NCBI RefSeq assembly: GCF_030272615.1 | Contig: NC_081415.1 | Span: forward strand, 264,463,925-264,527,924 | Source: Cryptomeria japonica | Taxonomy: Eukaryota > Streptophyta > Pinopsida > Cupressales > Cupressaceae | Length of the DNA stretch: 64,000 bases | Reading direction: 5' to 3' | In this document: positions 21,233-33,895 of the stretch, one piece after another | How the letters are laid out: each line of letters starts with the position of its first letter | Position numbering within the stretch: position 1 is the stretch's first letter | Program-made: the position numbers and the translations under genes | The notes under the pieces: model-generated | Told to the model about the DNA's origin: nothing | Databases searched by the model: none | What the model saw: the letters and a program-made list of their open reading frames with translations, nothing else

Positions 21233-22519
21233 ATGGGGGAATATAGCATGAGGGAACTTGATCACCATTTGACTGAGTCTGAGAGAGCCTGTGATGAACT
21301 CAAGATCAAGTATAAAGCCTCTTTAGCCAAAAGAAGAGAGATTGCTAAGCAATTGATGGAAATTACTGTAAATAGCTCTTCTGATGAAGCAGACATGGAT
21401 GCCCTAGTTGGAGAAGTGGAGAAACTAAATGAATCCAAAACCAACTTAAGGAGGGAGTTGGAAGGACTGACTATTAGGATGGGTCAGGAGCTAGAAAACA
21501 AAAGAAAAGTTGAAGATTTAGTGAAGGACAAGGAGCATGATATCTCATAGTTGAAATAAGAGATTGGTACCATCACCACTCATCTACAAGAGGGTAATGA
21601 AGAGAAAGAAGAAATACAAGCTAAAATCAATGCAACTATCTCTCAGAATGAATCCTTGATGAAAACCAATGATTCTCTTTCCAAGGAACTTGCTGAAAAA
21701 AAGGAGATACTTGAAAATTTCAACCAGAGTGCTGCAAAGTTGGACCAAAAGTTGGAAACAATGAAGCCATCAAAGGATACATCTAGACTTGGTTTCTCTG
21801 CATATGAGGAAGGTGAAACCTCTGGAACCAAGACTGGTGCACCAAAGGAGCAATCGATACTCAAGAACAACTGCAAGAGAAAAGGTAAGCCAAAGTTTAA
21901 ACTCGTATGCTTCAACTGTCATAAGGAAGGACATACTGCCAATGTATGTACGAGCAAGGCTTACAATAATTTTCCTTACATGCAAAATAATGTGGCTAGA
22001 ACTGGTAGATTTAATGGTCACTGTTATGCATGCAACAAGTTTGGGCATAGAGCTTTTCAGTGCAGGTCAGTTATGAACAACTTTGGAAGTTATACACAAA
22101 GATCTAAAGGAGTTGTCTTGGAACCTCTTATGAATTGGAACCCAAACCGGTATGAAACCTATGACCACTAGTCAAATAATTATGGAGCGGAAAACAATTG
22201 GAGGGCAACCTATTTGATCTATCATGGTAGCAGTCACACTGCTGCAACATGCAGAAGGAAGAATGGAAATGTGAACACTGGACCATGGAGAACACCTGGT
22301 ATGGTATGCTATCATTGCAACAAATTGGGACACATTGCCAAAGCATGCAGACTGAGAAAGAATCCATCGAGAGACATATCGGTCGACCTAGAAGGGAAGG
22401 TCGATGTTGAAACCATTCAGGCGGATATGGATAAAACTTGGAAAAAGAAATCTGAAGAGAAGCCACAAGATGTACAAGTTTCTGTGCCCAATGTAGAGAT
22501 CCCTGAACTGGCAAACTAA
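21233..22519 (+). pseudogene. element A ORF1: coiled coil plus CCHC knuckles (gag-like)
   Basis: One reading frame of about 428 codons with three stops (near 21548, 21557 and 22169) and no frameshift. The first ATG in frame is 21233. Residues 1-190 are K/E/L-rich heptad-like sequence, likely coiled coil. Four knuckle positions follow: CFNCHKEGHTANVC, CYACNKFGHRAFQC, a degenerate one ending SSHTAATC with the first two Cys lost, and CYHCNKLGHIAKAC. Such knuckles bind RNA in nucleocapsids. No recognisable capsid (UBN2-type) domain precedes them, which is unusual for gag. Counterparts: 51905-50784 and 40383-39236 on the - strand. Confidence 0.8.
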
Positions 22520-22980
22520 GCTTCAAAAATGCTTATGGGGAACATATCAGAAACAATGTTTCGAACCCCCAGAGTATATCAGTAAAGTGCGTTTATCGGC
22601 ATTGGTTACTTGTCGACCAACAGAAGAAATGAAGTGGTAAAAGGTAAAGTTAGGGTTTGTGCCCTAATGGTGATACATTTATTATGGTAGGTAGGAGCAT
22701 GTTTAAAAGTGACTTTCGTCATCATTTTTACTTACCCATTTTCAAAGAAGAATTTTTCTAGCTTGAGCAGAGCAACAAGAGAGATCTATCTTGCATTCAA
22801 AAGAATTCATAAAGAAATCTTGCACAAGATTTTGTAGCCATTTCAAGCTATCGATGTGGAAGTCAAATCAGTAAAGTAAGCTCTTAGAGAAGTGTGTTGT
22901 GCTCGACATCGGGAAACCCTAGTTGAGAGTGTGAAGGTATTTCTTGTTGAAACATTGTTGTCATTTGGAATTATCTAGAT
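22520..22980 (+). other. ORF1-ORF2 spacer of element A
   Basis: 461 bp with stops in all + frames and no recognisable domain. It separates the two ORFs too far for simple frameshifting or readthrough. A tatttattatgg-like AT patch lies at about 22,675. Confidence 0.6.
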
Positions 22981-25900
22981 ATGGCTTCTACATTTAAAAT
23001 CCCTTCTAGTTCTACCGAACCTGAGGAATCATTTAAGTTTCTTAGGAAGAAGGTGAAATATAATGCCCTATCTCAAATTCCTGCTAGAGTCATTGTCGAA
23101 GGGGATGTTTCAAGATACATTGATTGCAAACTGGAAGACCTAGGGTCTCTAGTGATTCACTCCTAGTTGGGTCTGTTCTATGGAGATGATAAGAAGATTA
23201 AACCTAAGTACAACGTGATCAAGAAGAAGAAATTTCACAATGTAGTATATTTTCTCAAGGAATTTACAGAAGATCACAATAGGATTATTCTAAGTAGGGT
23301 TCATGGTGACAAGACGTACCTTGAGAGAACCCATGATATTACACTGGAGGTAATCCATGTCGTGACCAGTTTCTACAATGTTAGAGAAGTCCTTGTTCTT
23401 CGCAAGATCACCATAACCAAAGTGACAGAGCTCACTGGTTCTGTGAGCGACCAGTGGGCAATGACTGTAAACACCATAAAAGATGACTTGGTGAAATATG
23501 TGTGCATGGTGATTGGGTATAGAGTATTCTATGCTAGTAGAATGAATTATGTTCCTATAGTTGCAGTGCATGTCGCTTATAGGATGATCAAGGAAAATGC
23601 AAAATATGACTTATGTACCTGCATGCAAAAATAACTCATGGAGAACCTGAAGTCCATCAAAGAGGACAAAACACTGAGGTTAAAGTTCGGTCAATTGCTT
23701 GTTAGTTTGTTTTTCTATTTTCAAGGATATTTTCCAGGAGTTGGTGATGTTCAATGGTCGAGTAACCTACCAGTTTCCAGACAAATAAAGGAGAGTTTGC
23801 AAGTAGTGGGATCTACATATCCGGAGACTCTGAATAGGTATTTTGATGAGTTCAGACTAAAGATGAACCAAAGAATGAGAATATCAGGTGATCTGGTTAT
23901 AAAGTATGAAGATGATATCTATTTCACAATTAAAATAGATCATTACATAATGCAAGCGATTGAGCGTAGAGAAGACAAAGTTGTGTCTATGGGCTATGAA
24001 GTGGTAAATGATATACTCACAGGGTATGCCTCTACCCTACTTGCTTCACCACTAGATCCAAAGAAGAAGAGGACCGGTACTTACTCCGAGAGGATCAAAT
24101 CTATTGAAGTACCAAAGCAGAAGAAGAGGAAAGCAGTGCTATCGACATCGGCACCAGTTACTTGTGCTTCCAATCCTAAAGTGACCAAGAGGTCACCAGC
24201 CAAAAAGAAACCAGAGGCCATTCCACCAAAGGTATTTGAAAGGAAGAGAAAAACCAGGAATAACTCATTGGATTCAAAAGACACTGAATGGAGGTAGAAA
24301 TGAAGAAGACAAGGCAACCTAGTAAGAAGACAAAGACAATCGGTAATGTACCTACAACCTCTGCACCGGTAAATATACATGTTGCTTCTTTCCAGCCTAT
24401 GTCACACTTTCAAAGGATTATGAAGAATATTAGAAGGGAAGTTCTTGATGATCTGAAAGATTATTTTGATGATCTTAGTGATATTGAAAAGGAAGAGGTA
24501 GAGCTAGAGGTCATTAAATATTTGTGTGACAATGATCGGTCTCCGATTGACATTAAGTCTATTGTTCCTAATTCTTTATTAATTATTTGGATAATAAATG
24601 GCACATTGCCTTTGAAAAAGAGCAAGATATTAGGGAGCAAATCTTTGCCTAATATTTTCCAGATGCCTCTAATTCTGAATTGTTTGAGATTCTTAATTGG
24701 TACAAAGGCATCATTTTCATGCGAAGAAGAAGAATTCAGTTACTCAGAGGCAAAAACTCTAAAGTGGAAAAAGACACCCATTTGCAAGCTAAAGCAGTTG
24801 TCGAGATGCAGAAGGTATCCAAAGAAAACCAAGAGGCTGAACAAGAGCCTAACCTATCTTCAGCCAAACTAGATGAAGCCTTTGATAATCAGGGTAAGAG
24901 AGTAACTAAACAAAGTAACCCTATTGATGTGGATGCTCTATATGCTGAAAGTACTCAACTAGAGGAAGTAGATAAGGAGAAAATGGAGAAAGAAAAAGCA
25001 GAGAAATAAAAATTGGATAAAGAGAAAGCGAAGAAAGAAAAATAAGAGAAAGAGCAAGCGGAGAAAGCAAGACAAGAGAAAGAGAGAGAAGAGAAGGAAG
25101 AAGAGGAGAATAAGAAGGAAGAAGAAAAGAAGAAGGAAGAGGAGAAGAAGAAGGAAGAAGAGAAGAAGAAGGAAGGAAGAAGGAAGAAGGAAGAAGAGAA
25201 GAAGAAGGAAGAAGAGAAAAAGAGAGTGGAAGAGGAGAAAGAGAAGGCCGCCAAGGAAGCCCAAGAAAAAGAAGAACGAAGAAAAGAAAAGAGGAGATCA
25301 AGGCAAAGGAAGGAGGACAGACTCCTAAGATAACTAGAGATCAAGCTAAGAAGGTTGATCCCACCGGTCCCACCGATTTGACTCTTGCCCATCTTACTCA
25401 ATTGGTTGATGAAAGTGAGCTACTGAGGAGCATTCAACTAGCTCAGGTTAGATTGGAAGAAGTGAGGAAAAAGAAAGAACAAGATGTCACTCAATTTGTT
25501 GTTGACACTCTTTCCAATCTAATCCCCGGTACTAACCTCCCCACTATCGATTCCTCATTGGCCAAGTTAAAACTTCTTTGCACAGTAGTGGATGATCAAG
25601 TGAAATCTTTAGAAGATGCTACCCAGGTTTCTGGAGAAAAGAAACATGAAAAAGCTCTGAAAGTTTCATTAGTAAAGAAAATGGATGAAGAAGCAAAACT
25701 GATTAAGAAGAAGGATGATATAAGTTTATCTATGGGTGAAGGTAACCTACTCTTGAGCAAAATCTGCCAAACTCACCGATTTTGTGATGATGCTCTGAAA
25801 AGAAAGGTCAAATCCAATTAAAGTTAAATAAGTATATCAGAAACTTCAAACTGCCATATGATTTGTTCACAGCGTATGGGAAGACTATTCACACTCACCA

Positions 25901-26195
25901 ACATCAGATTGCAAAGATTGAATCAGAGATCTACAAGCTAACTCAAGATCTGCATGATCTCCAGTTGCCTCTATTACCAAAATTGCAGGTTCTTCAGAAG
26001 TGCTTTCTGAACTTGGAAGCTATTACTATCACACAGGAGATGATCACTAATGATGCAATGGAAGAATTAGCCTTCCAGATGAAGAGTGGGAGTGAAATGG
26101 CTGCCTCACTTCTCAATTCATGGTCTTCAAACATGAAGAATTTTCTGAAACACTTTAAATCTATTTTTGAGAAGTTTTACTCTTTATTGTCATGA
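22981..26195 (+). pseudogene. element A ORF2, large unknown protein
   Basis: Starts MASTFKIPSSS at 22981. Stops occur at 23164 and 23632, with frame changes near 24,290, 24,570, 25,330 and 25,810; removing them gives about 1,070 codons, close to 1,088 in B2. Landmarks shared with B1, B2 and C: KPKYNVI, IILSRVHGDKTYLERTHDIT (about 23,285-23,345), MVIGYRVFYASRMNYV (about 23,505), FGQLLVSL..FPGVG (about 23,690), RMRIS..KYEDDI (about 23,880), SMGYEVVNDIL (about 23,990). A basic linker follows, then acidic sequence, an E/K tract and a helical C-terminus. No enzyme motif, signal peptide or membrane span is seen. Function unknown. Confidence 0.75.
24960..25330 (+). repeat. purine-only E/K repeat tract in ORF2 of element A
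   Basis: About 370 bp of almost pure A/G built from gaagaa/gagaag/aagaag units, coding Glu/Lys/Arg-rich helix in the ORF2 frame. B1, B2 and C have shorter charged sequence at this point, so expansion by slippage is likely. Long Ser/Phe/Leu ORFs on the opposite strand are artefacts of the composition. Confidence 0.85.
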
Positions 26196-26447
26196 ACATA
26201 TACTCTGTTATGCAATATAACTTTAGTAAATTTCTGTGAAAGAGGGAGTGTTTGCATTACTTTGTCATTGTTGGCAAAGGGGGAGTAGTATTGAAAATTT
26301 CATGCACATACTTGTAATTTTTGCAAAGGGAGTAGTGTATATGCTTAGGGGGAGCAATTTTGATTATGGCATCTAACATCATTTTTTTTATAAGCACTTA
26401 GATGTCAAATTTTCCTAAGTATTGCCATCAATGCCAAAGGGGGAGAT
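26196..26447 (+). promoter_or_regulatory. element A 3' untranslated region with triple G5AG block and PPT
   Basis: G-rich tracts at 26276-26285 (aaagggggag), 26347-26355 (agggggagc) and 26436-26446 (aaagggggaga). The last abuts the LTR and is the PPT. The first and last are each preceded by a related cattg(t/a)tg(g)c-type sequence. Confidence 0.8.
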
Positions 26448-27596
26448 TGTTGGCATTTTGATGATGTTTAAGTTGTGATTGTCATTGATGGATACACTTA
26501 TTTTATGTATGAGTTATTCTCCACCGGTAATATGTGTTGTGTTGTTCACACCGGTATTATATGCCATTGTATGTATAGTCTTTGTTTGTAGAAGACTATC
26601 GGTGTTTTATAGAAGAAGCTTACCGGTCGCAATGGTATGAAGACTCCAAGCGGTATGAAGACCTCAAGCAGATCGAGGACCCCTAGGGGCAGTTAATCCT
26701 TTTGATCGAATCACTATGTTCCAGTTTTCTAGTCTTTATTTGTTAACCGGTAATCGGTATACTGGGTTAAACTGGTATAGTTGTAAAGTGTGAAGAGTTA
26801 TCATCCACCGACACTTTTGCGGTGTTTCTGTGTCGTGTTACCAAATGTGTCTAGATGCATTGTACCTAGGAAATTGTAGTCTAATCTTATTGGACCAACA
26901 TGAAATCAGAATCCTATATGAGGACATCATGTCTAGGGTTTTGGAGTTGTTAATGTGTGCGAATGTTGAAGAGTAGATTAGGTCTGTGCAAAATAGATAT
27001 CTCACTACATAGATTGTGAGTGCAAATGATAGAAGACTGAAGTAATACTGCAATGCAATAACAAAGAAATGTCAAGGATCTAATCAAGCATTCTGTGCTA
27101 CTTTCTAGATCATTCACTTTTTGATTACCAATCTCTTCGACAAGTCTAAAACCCTTAACCGGGTAGGCCCAGCCAAGCCTATTGTAAATCCTCTAACAAG
27201 GTGGTTCACAGTTGTGGATCTGAAATCCTTTAACAGGGTAGTCTTTAATAGGACTTATCTCCTATTAAAGATCTGGATTCCTAATAGGATATGTTCTAGT
27301 AAAGAACATTGTAAGGCCTTAACTAGTCTGACCTTAACCGGTATGGTTACTATTCTGCAGATAGTTGACTTGTGAGTTTTACTCACCGTGGTTTTTCCCA
27401 TTTGGGTTTCCACGTCAAAATATCTTGTGTTATGGTGATTGTGCTTCTATGGGTGAATGCTCTATTTTCTATTTGTCTTGTTTGTGTTTTAACCGGTTTG
27501 TTGTTTAAACTACTATATCGGTCTGTAGTAAAATTGCTTAAGAGTTTGACTAAGTTTTTGTGCATACTAATTCACCCCCACTCTTAGTACTCATCA
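26448..27596 (+). repeat. 3' LTR of element A (1,149 bp)
   Basis: TGTTGGCATTTTGATGATG .. ctcttagtactcatca, collinear with 20035-21182. Followed by the TSD taatt. Confidence 0.9.
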
Positions 27597-27601
27597 TAAT
27601 T

Positions 27602-28909
27602 CAACTAGAAACAAAGGAAAATCATGAATCCCTATCTAATAAAAGAATTCTAAACAAACATCAATGAAATAACACAATCAAGCAATAGAAATATAAAATC
27701 TATCAATAAAAACTCCCTATTCCATGATCGCATGTAGCTGAACCTATTCTTTTCTTCTTTGTGGTATGATGGCTCTCAGATATCGCGCTGACAACCTGCA
27801 ATTGACACAAAGATTCATAGTTCATGATTGTTGAAAATGAAGATTGAATGCTCAATTTATAGATTATTGGCTGAGATTGATTGAGAGGTGGAACTTAGGT
27901 GAGCTCACATGTTGATTAATAGCTGAATTTTTTATTTGCAGGTGAAACTCAATTGATTGTATAGTTAAATGAGTTAGCTTATTGAGTAAAAAGCTGATTG
28001 AAAGATGAAAAAGAATGATTGGAGGAGAATTAAGAAGAAGATGTAGTTAATAAATTAATTGAAATAATCAATTAAAATAGATGGAATAGTTAAATGATTG
28101 AAAGCTTTTTGGGAAAAAGCAAAGTAAAAGATAGAAATAGGGATTGAAAAGATAATGATTTAAATAATTAATTAATTTATCTTATGCTTGCACTTTGACT
28201 TTGATTTTCAATTTAATCTTTGCATGAGATTTTATTCAAATATTGAATTTATTTTAAATTCAATTTGTTATTTGAATATATTTAGAACTTGACTTTGATT
28301 TTCAATTTGATTTTTGAAATCATGCACATGTATTTGAAATTAGAAGAAATTAGAAGAATGTGAATTTAAATTTAAAGAATTGGTGAAATTAGAAGAAATT
28401 AGAAGAATTAATAAAATTAAATGAGATTAGAATTTGGGGATTTGGAATTAGAATTTGAAAAATTAATTAGTTAATTAAATAATTTAAAGAAACTATTTAA
28501 TTATTTAGAAATTTAATTTAATTAAATAATTAAGATTATTCAATTAAAGGATTAAAATCATAATTAATAAAATAATAATTATTTAATTAATATTTATAAA
28601 AGGGTTAATTATTAATTGATTAGGAACATAAATTGAAATAGAATTTATTTAAATAATAAAGATTATTTAAATTTTTGAGGGATTACTAATCACAATTAAT
28701 TAAATAGCAAATATTTAATTAATATTAGAAAATGGTTGAATGATTAAACGATGATAAAAATTAAATAGAATAATTAGTAAGATGGTGTGGAAATATGAAA
28801 CTTAGAATAATAAGATTAATTAATTAAATTAAATAATTAAAGAATTACTTAATTAATTAGAAGAATAATTAGTACAGGATTAATGAGACATTTTTAGGTG
28901 TCTACATTT
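27602..28909 (-). repeat. gypsy LTR shared between gypsy B (3') and gypsy A (5')
   Basis: On the - strand this runs from TGTAGACACC at 28909 to the element A junction and ends at 20010. It matches LTR1-3 throughout. It is odd in having internal sequence on both sides: the purine-tract end of an internal region on the upstream side (28910 onward) and a leader plus gag on the downstream side (20009 downward). That is the layout of two elements sharing one LTR. Confidence 0.75.
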
Positions 28910-31407
28910 GCCCCTCTTTGAGACAACGTCGAAACAACATTGATTCAAAGAAAATGAAAAAAATTCTGCCCCAGTATGCCCTGGTGATGCTTAATGTGTA
29001 ATGCCCCCTCGAGAGATTGTTTATGCATTAAAGGTATGAATGATCTCTCAAAGTAAGAATAAAGTGAGATAGAAGAATAGTTAGTTGATTAGAGATAGAG
29101 ATAGGTGATGTGAAGATGATATTGAGATAGAATATGAGAGGATGAATCTTAGAATGAAATATGAATGAAAGATGAGAATTAGAAGCAATTGAGGATGATT
29201 GATATGAGATGATGGATTGATAATGATAGACTAAAAAATGAAGATGATGGTTTTCATGAACTTTTGTGCCTTTATTCATAGCACAATATATATTCATCAC
29301 TGAGCCTTATTATGTAACAATGGAGCTTTGGACATCAAGGTATAAAGAACCAAGATGTAAAGATATATCATCGAAGAAACAAAAACATAGCAAACAAGGA
29401 GTGAAACCCTCCATTCTGGGAATTACACCAAGGGCCGAGGTATGTGTGGCACTCACAAGCTGAATGCTCCTATCACAGACACCCACTAGAACTATTTCTC
29501 TAAGACTTCATTGGTCCACACCATAAACAACAAACAAAGAAAAAGATAATGTCCATCATGGCTCCTCTAGTCACTTGTGGACATCCTTGAGTAGCATAGG
29601 AACATAAATTATCACCAAATGATAAAAGATAAAGACTAACTACGAAAAAATTCATTAGCCATATTGATCGTGTGCCTTCGTTCTTAGTTTCTTAATGTGA
29701 TAGTTGATAATGTCTGATCTTAGAAAGTTGTGGACCCTGTTTAAGACTGATCTGTTTGATTTTGAGTGTATCCATATATGTTTCGGACAAGATAATGACC
29801 ACTTGATATGGATATGATACGATTGATAAGTCAGTTTGATCACTTGATTACATAATGTTTGACTGGATAGTTATATCCTTTGTTAACTTTTTGTGAAGTG
29901 TTTGTTAGATATCTGCTAGGGTGTTTGATTCTTGCGAGATATTTTATTGCAAGTTTTTTGATTGATTTTCGATTGCTTTTGGATTTTATGGATCAATATT
30001 TGAATGTTTTTTTTGATTGAATTTTTTCAGGACTTTATCTGAATGTTTTTGGTTGATTTTCTGAGTATCGTATATGGATGTTTTTGGTTGATTTTCTAAG
30101 TATCGTATATGGATGTTTTTGGTATATTTTTTCTATTTCAATGTTTTAAGTATTTTGTTGTTTTCCCAATATTTTGGGTATTTTTTCAAGTCTCTATATG
30201 ATTTTTAGAATTTTGTGCTTTTCAATGTTTTTGGATTTTATATGATTTTTAGGATTTTTTCAGCTATACCCTCAGTATGCAAACCTATATGACATGATGA
30301 TCTACCGAATGCATGTGGAGATAATGAATTTTTTATATGACCTATGTTAATGCAATATGCATGATGACGATGCACTTCATATTTGAACAAGGATGATTGT
30401 GTTTGTTTAGCATTTTGTATTACACCAATTGAATTGGAGGTATAAAACATTTAATAGATAAGCGGTCGATCGATCCTTAAGGTCCCTTGGAACATCCAAA
30501 TTAATACACTTAGTGACTAGGATTTACAAATGGAGATGTGAAAAACTTCCCCATTGGTTCTTGAAACTTTGATCTTCTTTTGCCCATGTGTGTGCAAAAG
30601 AGTCAATTCCCACTCTTGTGTTCACTAAAGATCCTTAGCATCCTATATGACTAGCTACATGGATTATTCTAACTTAAAAAACATCCCGAATAGAGCCTTG
30701 TTGCCAGAAATCTTTTAGAGCTCTGACGAGGTTATAAACTGTAATTTCTCAAATATTGCTCAATTGCCAGCAAGCGTCCATAGCCCTGACGGAGTTATTC
30801 ATATGTTCCCATAGTCAATCTTTTTGTCACACTTTTATGCATGATAATTTAGTTATATATCATTTCTCTTTTTGCTTGAGATGGATATTTGGTATATCAT
30901 TTTTTCTTTTTTATTTTCTTTCCTTGACTTGTAAGTAATGAAACCTACTTGGGTGTGACAATTACAACAATGCTGAAGTAGAATTTTAGATTTTTCACTA
31001 GTCCTATGATCAACTAGGTGTCTAGAATGAATTAGAGATTTTGTTAATGTGTTTGAGATATAGAAATTTATATATGTTGGGTTAACATGTCTCAAATAGT
31101 GAAATCACTACCCAACCATAAGTAAAGTGTCACCACAGGGTTATGTTGAAAATGAATGGCCTTAAGAACTCAAAGACTTCATGTCTAAATATCTAAGAAA
31201 GGGGATGACCCTTGTTTCTCTTGAATGCAAACAAATGATAAACTTGGATAGTTGCCTTGTTTTATTGATGTTGATATATGTAAATGCATAAACTATATGC
31301 CATGAAATTTGTGAACGTGATGTGCTTGGAAGGAACCTATTTGTGATGTAGTGCATTGAATAAAATAAGATACAATGTGGAAAGCAAAACCTACACTAAC
31401 TCAGCCC
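28910..31407 (-). other. gypsy B 3' untranslated region
   Basis: About 2.5 kb between the integrase end and the LTR. The LTR-proximal about 780 bp match the internal stretch at 11778-12465. The purine tract (aaagaggggcaaa, - strand) at 28910-28922 is the PPT. Short direct repeats occur at 30040-30140 (gatgtttttggttgatttt, twice) and 30701-30798 (a ttgccag..ctgacg unit of about 35 bp repeated with 63-bp spacing). No credible ORF. A hidden boundary between two gypsy families inside this stretch cannot be excluded. Confidence 0.6.
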
Positions 31408-33084
31408 TTAGATATAATATCGTTTAAGGTTCATGTTGTTCATACGGTCGAGAAGCCCATATCCCTCTATGGTAGCCAAATTATATGCTCCATTTCCTAT
31501 AACCCTTGTTATGATAAAAGGACCTAGCTACTTAGGTTCAAACTTCCCTGGCTTTTCACATTCTTCTAAGTTCCTTTGGTTTTCCTTGAGAACTAGATCT
31601 CCCACTATAAAATTTCTTGGGTGCACTCATTTATTGTAACTCCTTCTCAATCTGTTTTGGTAACCTTGCAAATAATTTAAAACAATTTGTCTCTTTTCAT
31701 CAAGCATTTCTAGCTCTTTTAATCTTGCAACCCAATAGTCTTCCCTTAATACGATGTGTTTTAAGGACTCTTAAAGATGATAGTTCTATTTGAATAGGTA
31801 GTATTGCTTTTGTACCATAGACCAATGAATATGGTGTTGCTTCTGTAGGTATTTGTAGCCCTATTCTATAAGCCCAAAGAACGAGATTTAACTGGAGATG
31901 CCAATCTCATCCTGCATCAGTGACAACTTTCTTTAGGATTTTTAATAGTCTTGTTTGTTGCTTCTACTTGTCCATTACTTTGCAGATAATATGGCATCAC
32001 AAATCTCTATTGTATTTGTAATTGTTAACAAAATTCTCCCATTTCTTGATTCTTGAATGGACGTCCATTCCCGAGCACTATGCACATTGGAATCCCATAC
32101 TGGCAGATGATGTAATTAAGCATGAATTTTGATATTTTCTTACCTGTGGTGTATGTAAGAGGGATTGCCTCTACCCATTTAGTAAAATACTCAGTAACCA
32201 TTAAGATGAATTTGTGCCCATGAGAAGAAGTAGGATTAACTTTACTAACAATATCCAACCCCCATTATAAAATGGCCAGGGTGATGTGATAGGTTGTAGA
32301 TCTTGTGTTGGCACATGAATGAGGTCTCCATGCACTTAACATTGTCTACATTTTTGTACATATTTATGGGCATCCTTTTCCATAGTTGGCCAATAGTATC
32401 CAGTTCTTAATAGCTTCTTTAATAGTGTTGGACCACTTGGATGTACACCATAAATCCCATCATGTACCTCTTTTAAGGCAAGTTGTTCTTCATCAACATC
32501 AAGACATCAGAGAAGTGTTCCATCGAGGCTCTTTCTGTACAATGTGTCAGAAATAATAGTGTGTCTGAATGCCTAACAAATAAGAGTCTTATTTTGATTT
32601 CTGGATAGATTAGGAGACATATGCTGAGTATGTAAGTATGTGTATATCTCATTATACCATGGGGATTCAGGACCCACAATTACACATACATATTCTGATG
32701 AGGGAATCTCATATGTCGGTACCATGAATTGTTATACAATAAACTCAAATTGAGTTTCATTATTAGGCATGTTTAGTATAGACTCTACTGTAGCCATGGT
32801 GTCAGTTGCCTTGTTCTGCATTCTTGGAATCTGTTCAAAAGTGATGTTATTGAAGTGTTTTTTGTAATCTTTGACCCTTTATTTATAAGGCATCATTTTA
32901 TCATATTTTGTGTTATAGCCATCATTGACTTGATTTACAATTAGTTGTGAGTCACCATCGACTTGTAATTATTTTATCCTCCACTATATAGCAGTATGAT
33001 GTCCTATGATGAGAGCTTCATATTCAATGATATTGTTTGTACAGGGAAAATTGATTCCGAATGACTTAGGGATAGAATCACCTT
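31408..33084 (-). pseudogene. gypsy B pol: RNase H C-terminal half and integrase
   Basis: From the B1 insertion point the - strand resumes RNase H (PQGDSIPKSFGINFPCTNN, EYEALIIG, VDGDSQLIVNQVN, NKATDTMAT near 32,800). Integrase follows: WGLDIVSKVNPTSSHGHKF and DYFTKWVEAIPL-type text (about 32,250-32,150), CIVLGNGRPF (about 32,075), SNGQVEATN (about 31,985), then the C-terminal GDLVL..LGPFII..GAYNL..MNLKRYYI ending at 31408. In the DDE catalytic triad the middle Asp (TDNG in relatives) is Gly here, and stops occur, so integration activity is lost. Order RT-RNase H-integrase defines Ty3/gypsy. Confidence 0.9.
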
Positions 33085-33089
33085 GAGGG

Positions 33090-33895
33090 TGTTAGGATTC
33101 CCATAGATACTAAGAGGGGGGGGTGAATCAGTATCTAACCGGTGAATTGATTTTCTTGACTTAAAACATGTAAAGCATATTAATATTGTATACCGGTAAA
33201 CAAGAAATAATGCAATGAATAGAGATAACAACAACCACATGAAAAACACACCATAACATAGTAGTTTAATGAGGAAAATCGGTATGGGAAAAACATCGGT
33301 GGGATTTTTGACCCACAATATTCACTTACTGGCCAATGAGAGAATATTACTGCTACAAGAGGGGCTTGCACATGCAGGAAGGCCAAGTGCCTAGAGCTCA
33401 CTGCTCAATTACAAAATGGGAAGTCTCACTGACTTACAAAATGTATTATATAAATCCAACGTCTTGTACTGCTTCAAAATAGCATCTACTATGTCAGATC
33501 CAGTACCAGTTTATAGCTCTACTTCATACATAAACCCTTAACCTATAATTCACATAATAGGTCTGCCTTATTTCGCCTAATTACATTCCTCCATGCATAC
33601 CATAATTGTTCTACAATGATCTCTTATATATATGAGTCATTTTACAATTTGCCAAGTCGGCTTACAATGATTTTACAATAATAAACAAAATAAATTACAA
33701 ACAAAATTCATGTCGGCTTCTATGCTGGTATGCTTCCTTTCACTGCCAGTGCCGGTGGTCTGTGTGCTAGTGTAGAATCTGACTTTCCTAGTGCCGATGG
33801 ATTGCCTTGCCGGTGTAATAGGATTGTAAGGTTGCCATCAATGAAAAAATCTTCAATCACCTACAATGTCTCATTGGAGTGTGCACTTGCCACCA
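33090..33895 (-). repeat. 3' LTR of B1 (806 bp)
   Basis: On the - strand TGGTGGCAAGTGCAC .. GGGAATCCTAACA. Near the end it holds the gattcacccccccc motif. It matches 40455-41260. Confidence 0.9.

Larger units (their letters stand above)
20035..27596 (+). mobile_element. non-autonomous LTR element A (two ORFs, no pol)
   Basis: A complete 7,562-bp element: LTRs 20035-21182 and 26448-27596, PBS 21185-21197, ORF1 21233-22519, ORF2 22981-26195, PPT 26436-26446, perfect 5-bp TSD taatt. The internal 5.3 kb has no protease, RT, RNase H or integrase signature in any frame I read. PBS type, PPT context (gccatcaatgccaaaggg) and the LTR 3' end motif match copia-type elements, so mobility presumably relied on an autonomous copia. 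It interrupts the LTR of gypsy A/B. Confidence 0.85.

Noticed and set aside
24921-25401. Three long - strand ORFs rich in Ser, Leu and Phe
   Set aside because: They are the antisense of the purine-only E/K tract in ORF2 of element A; low complexity keeps all frames open.
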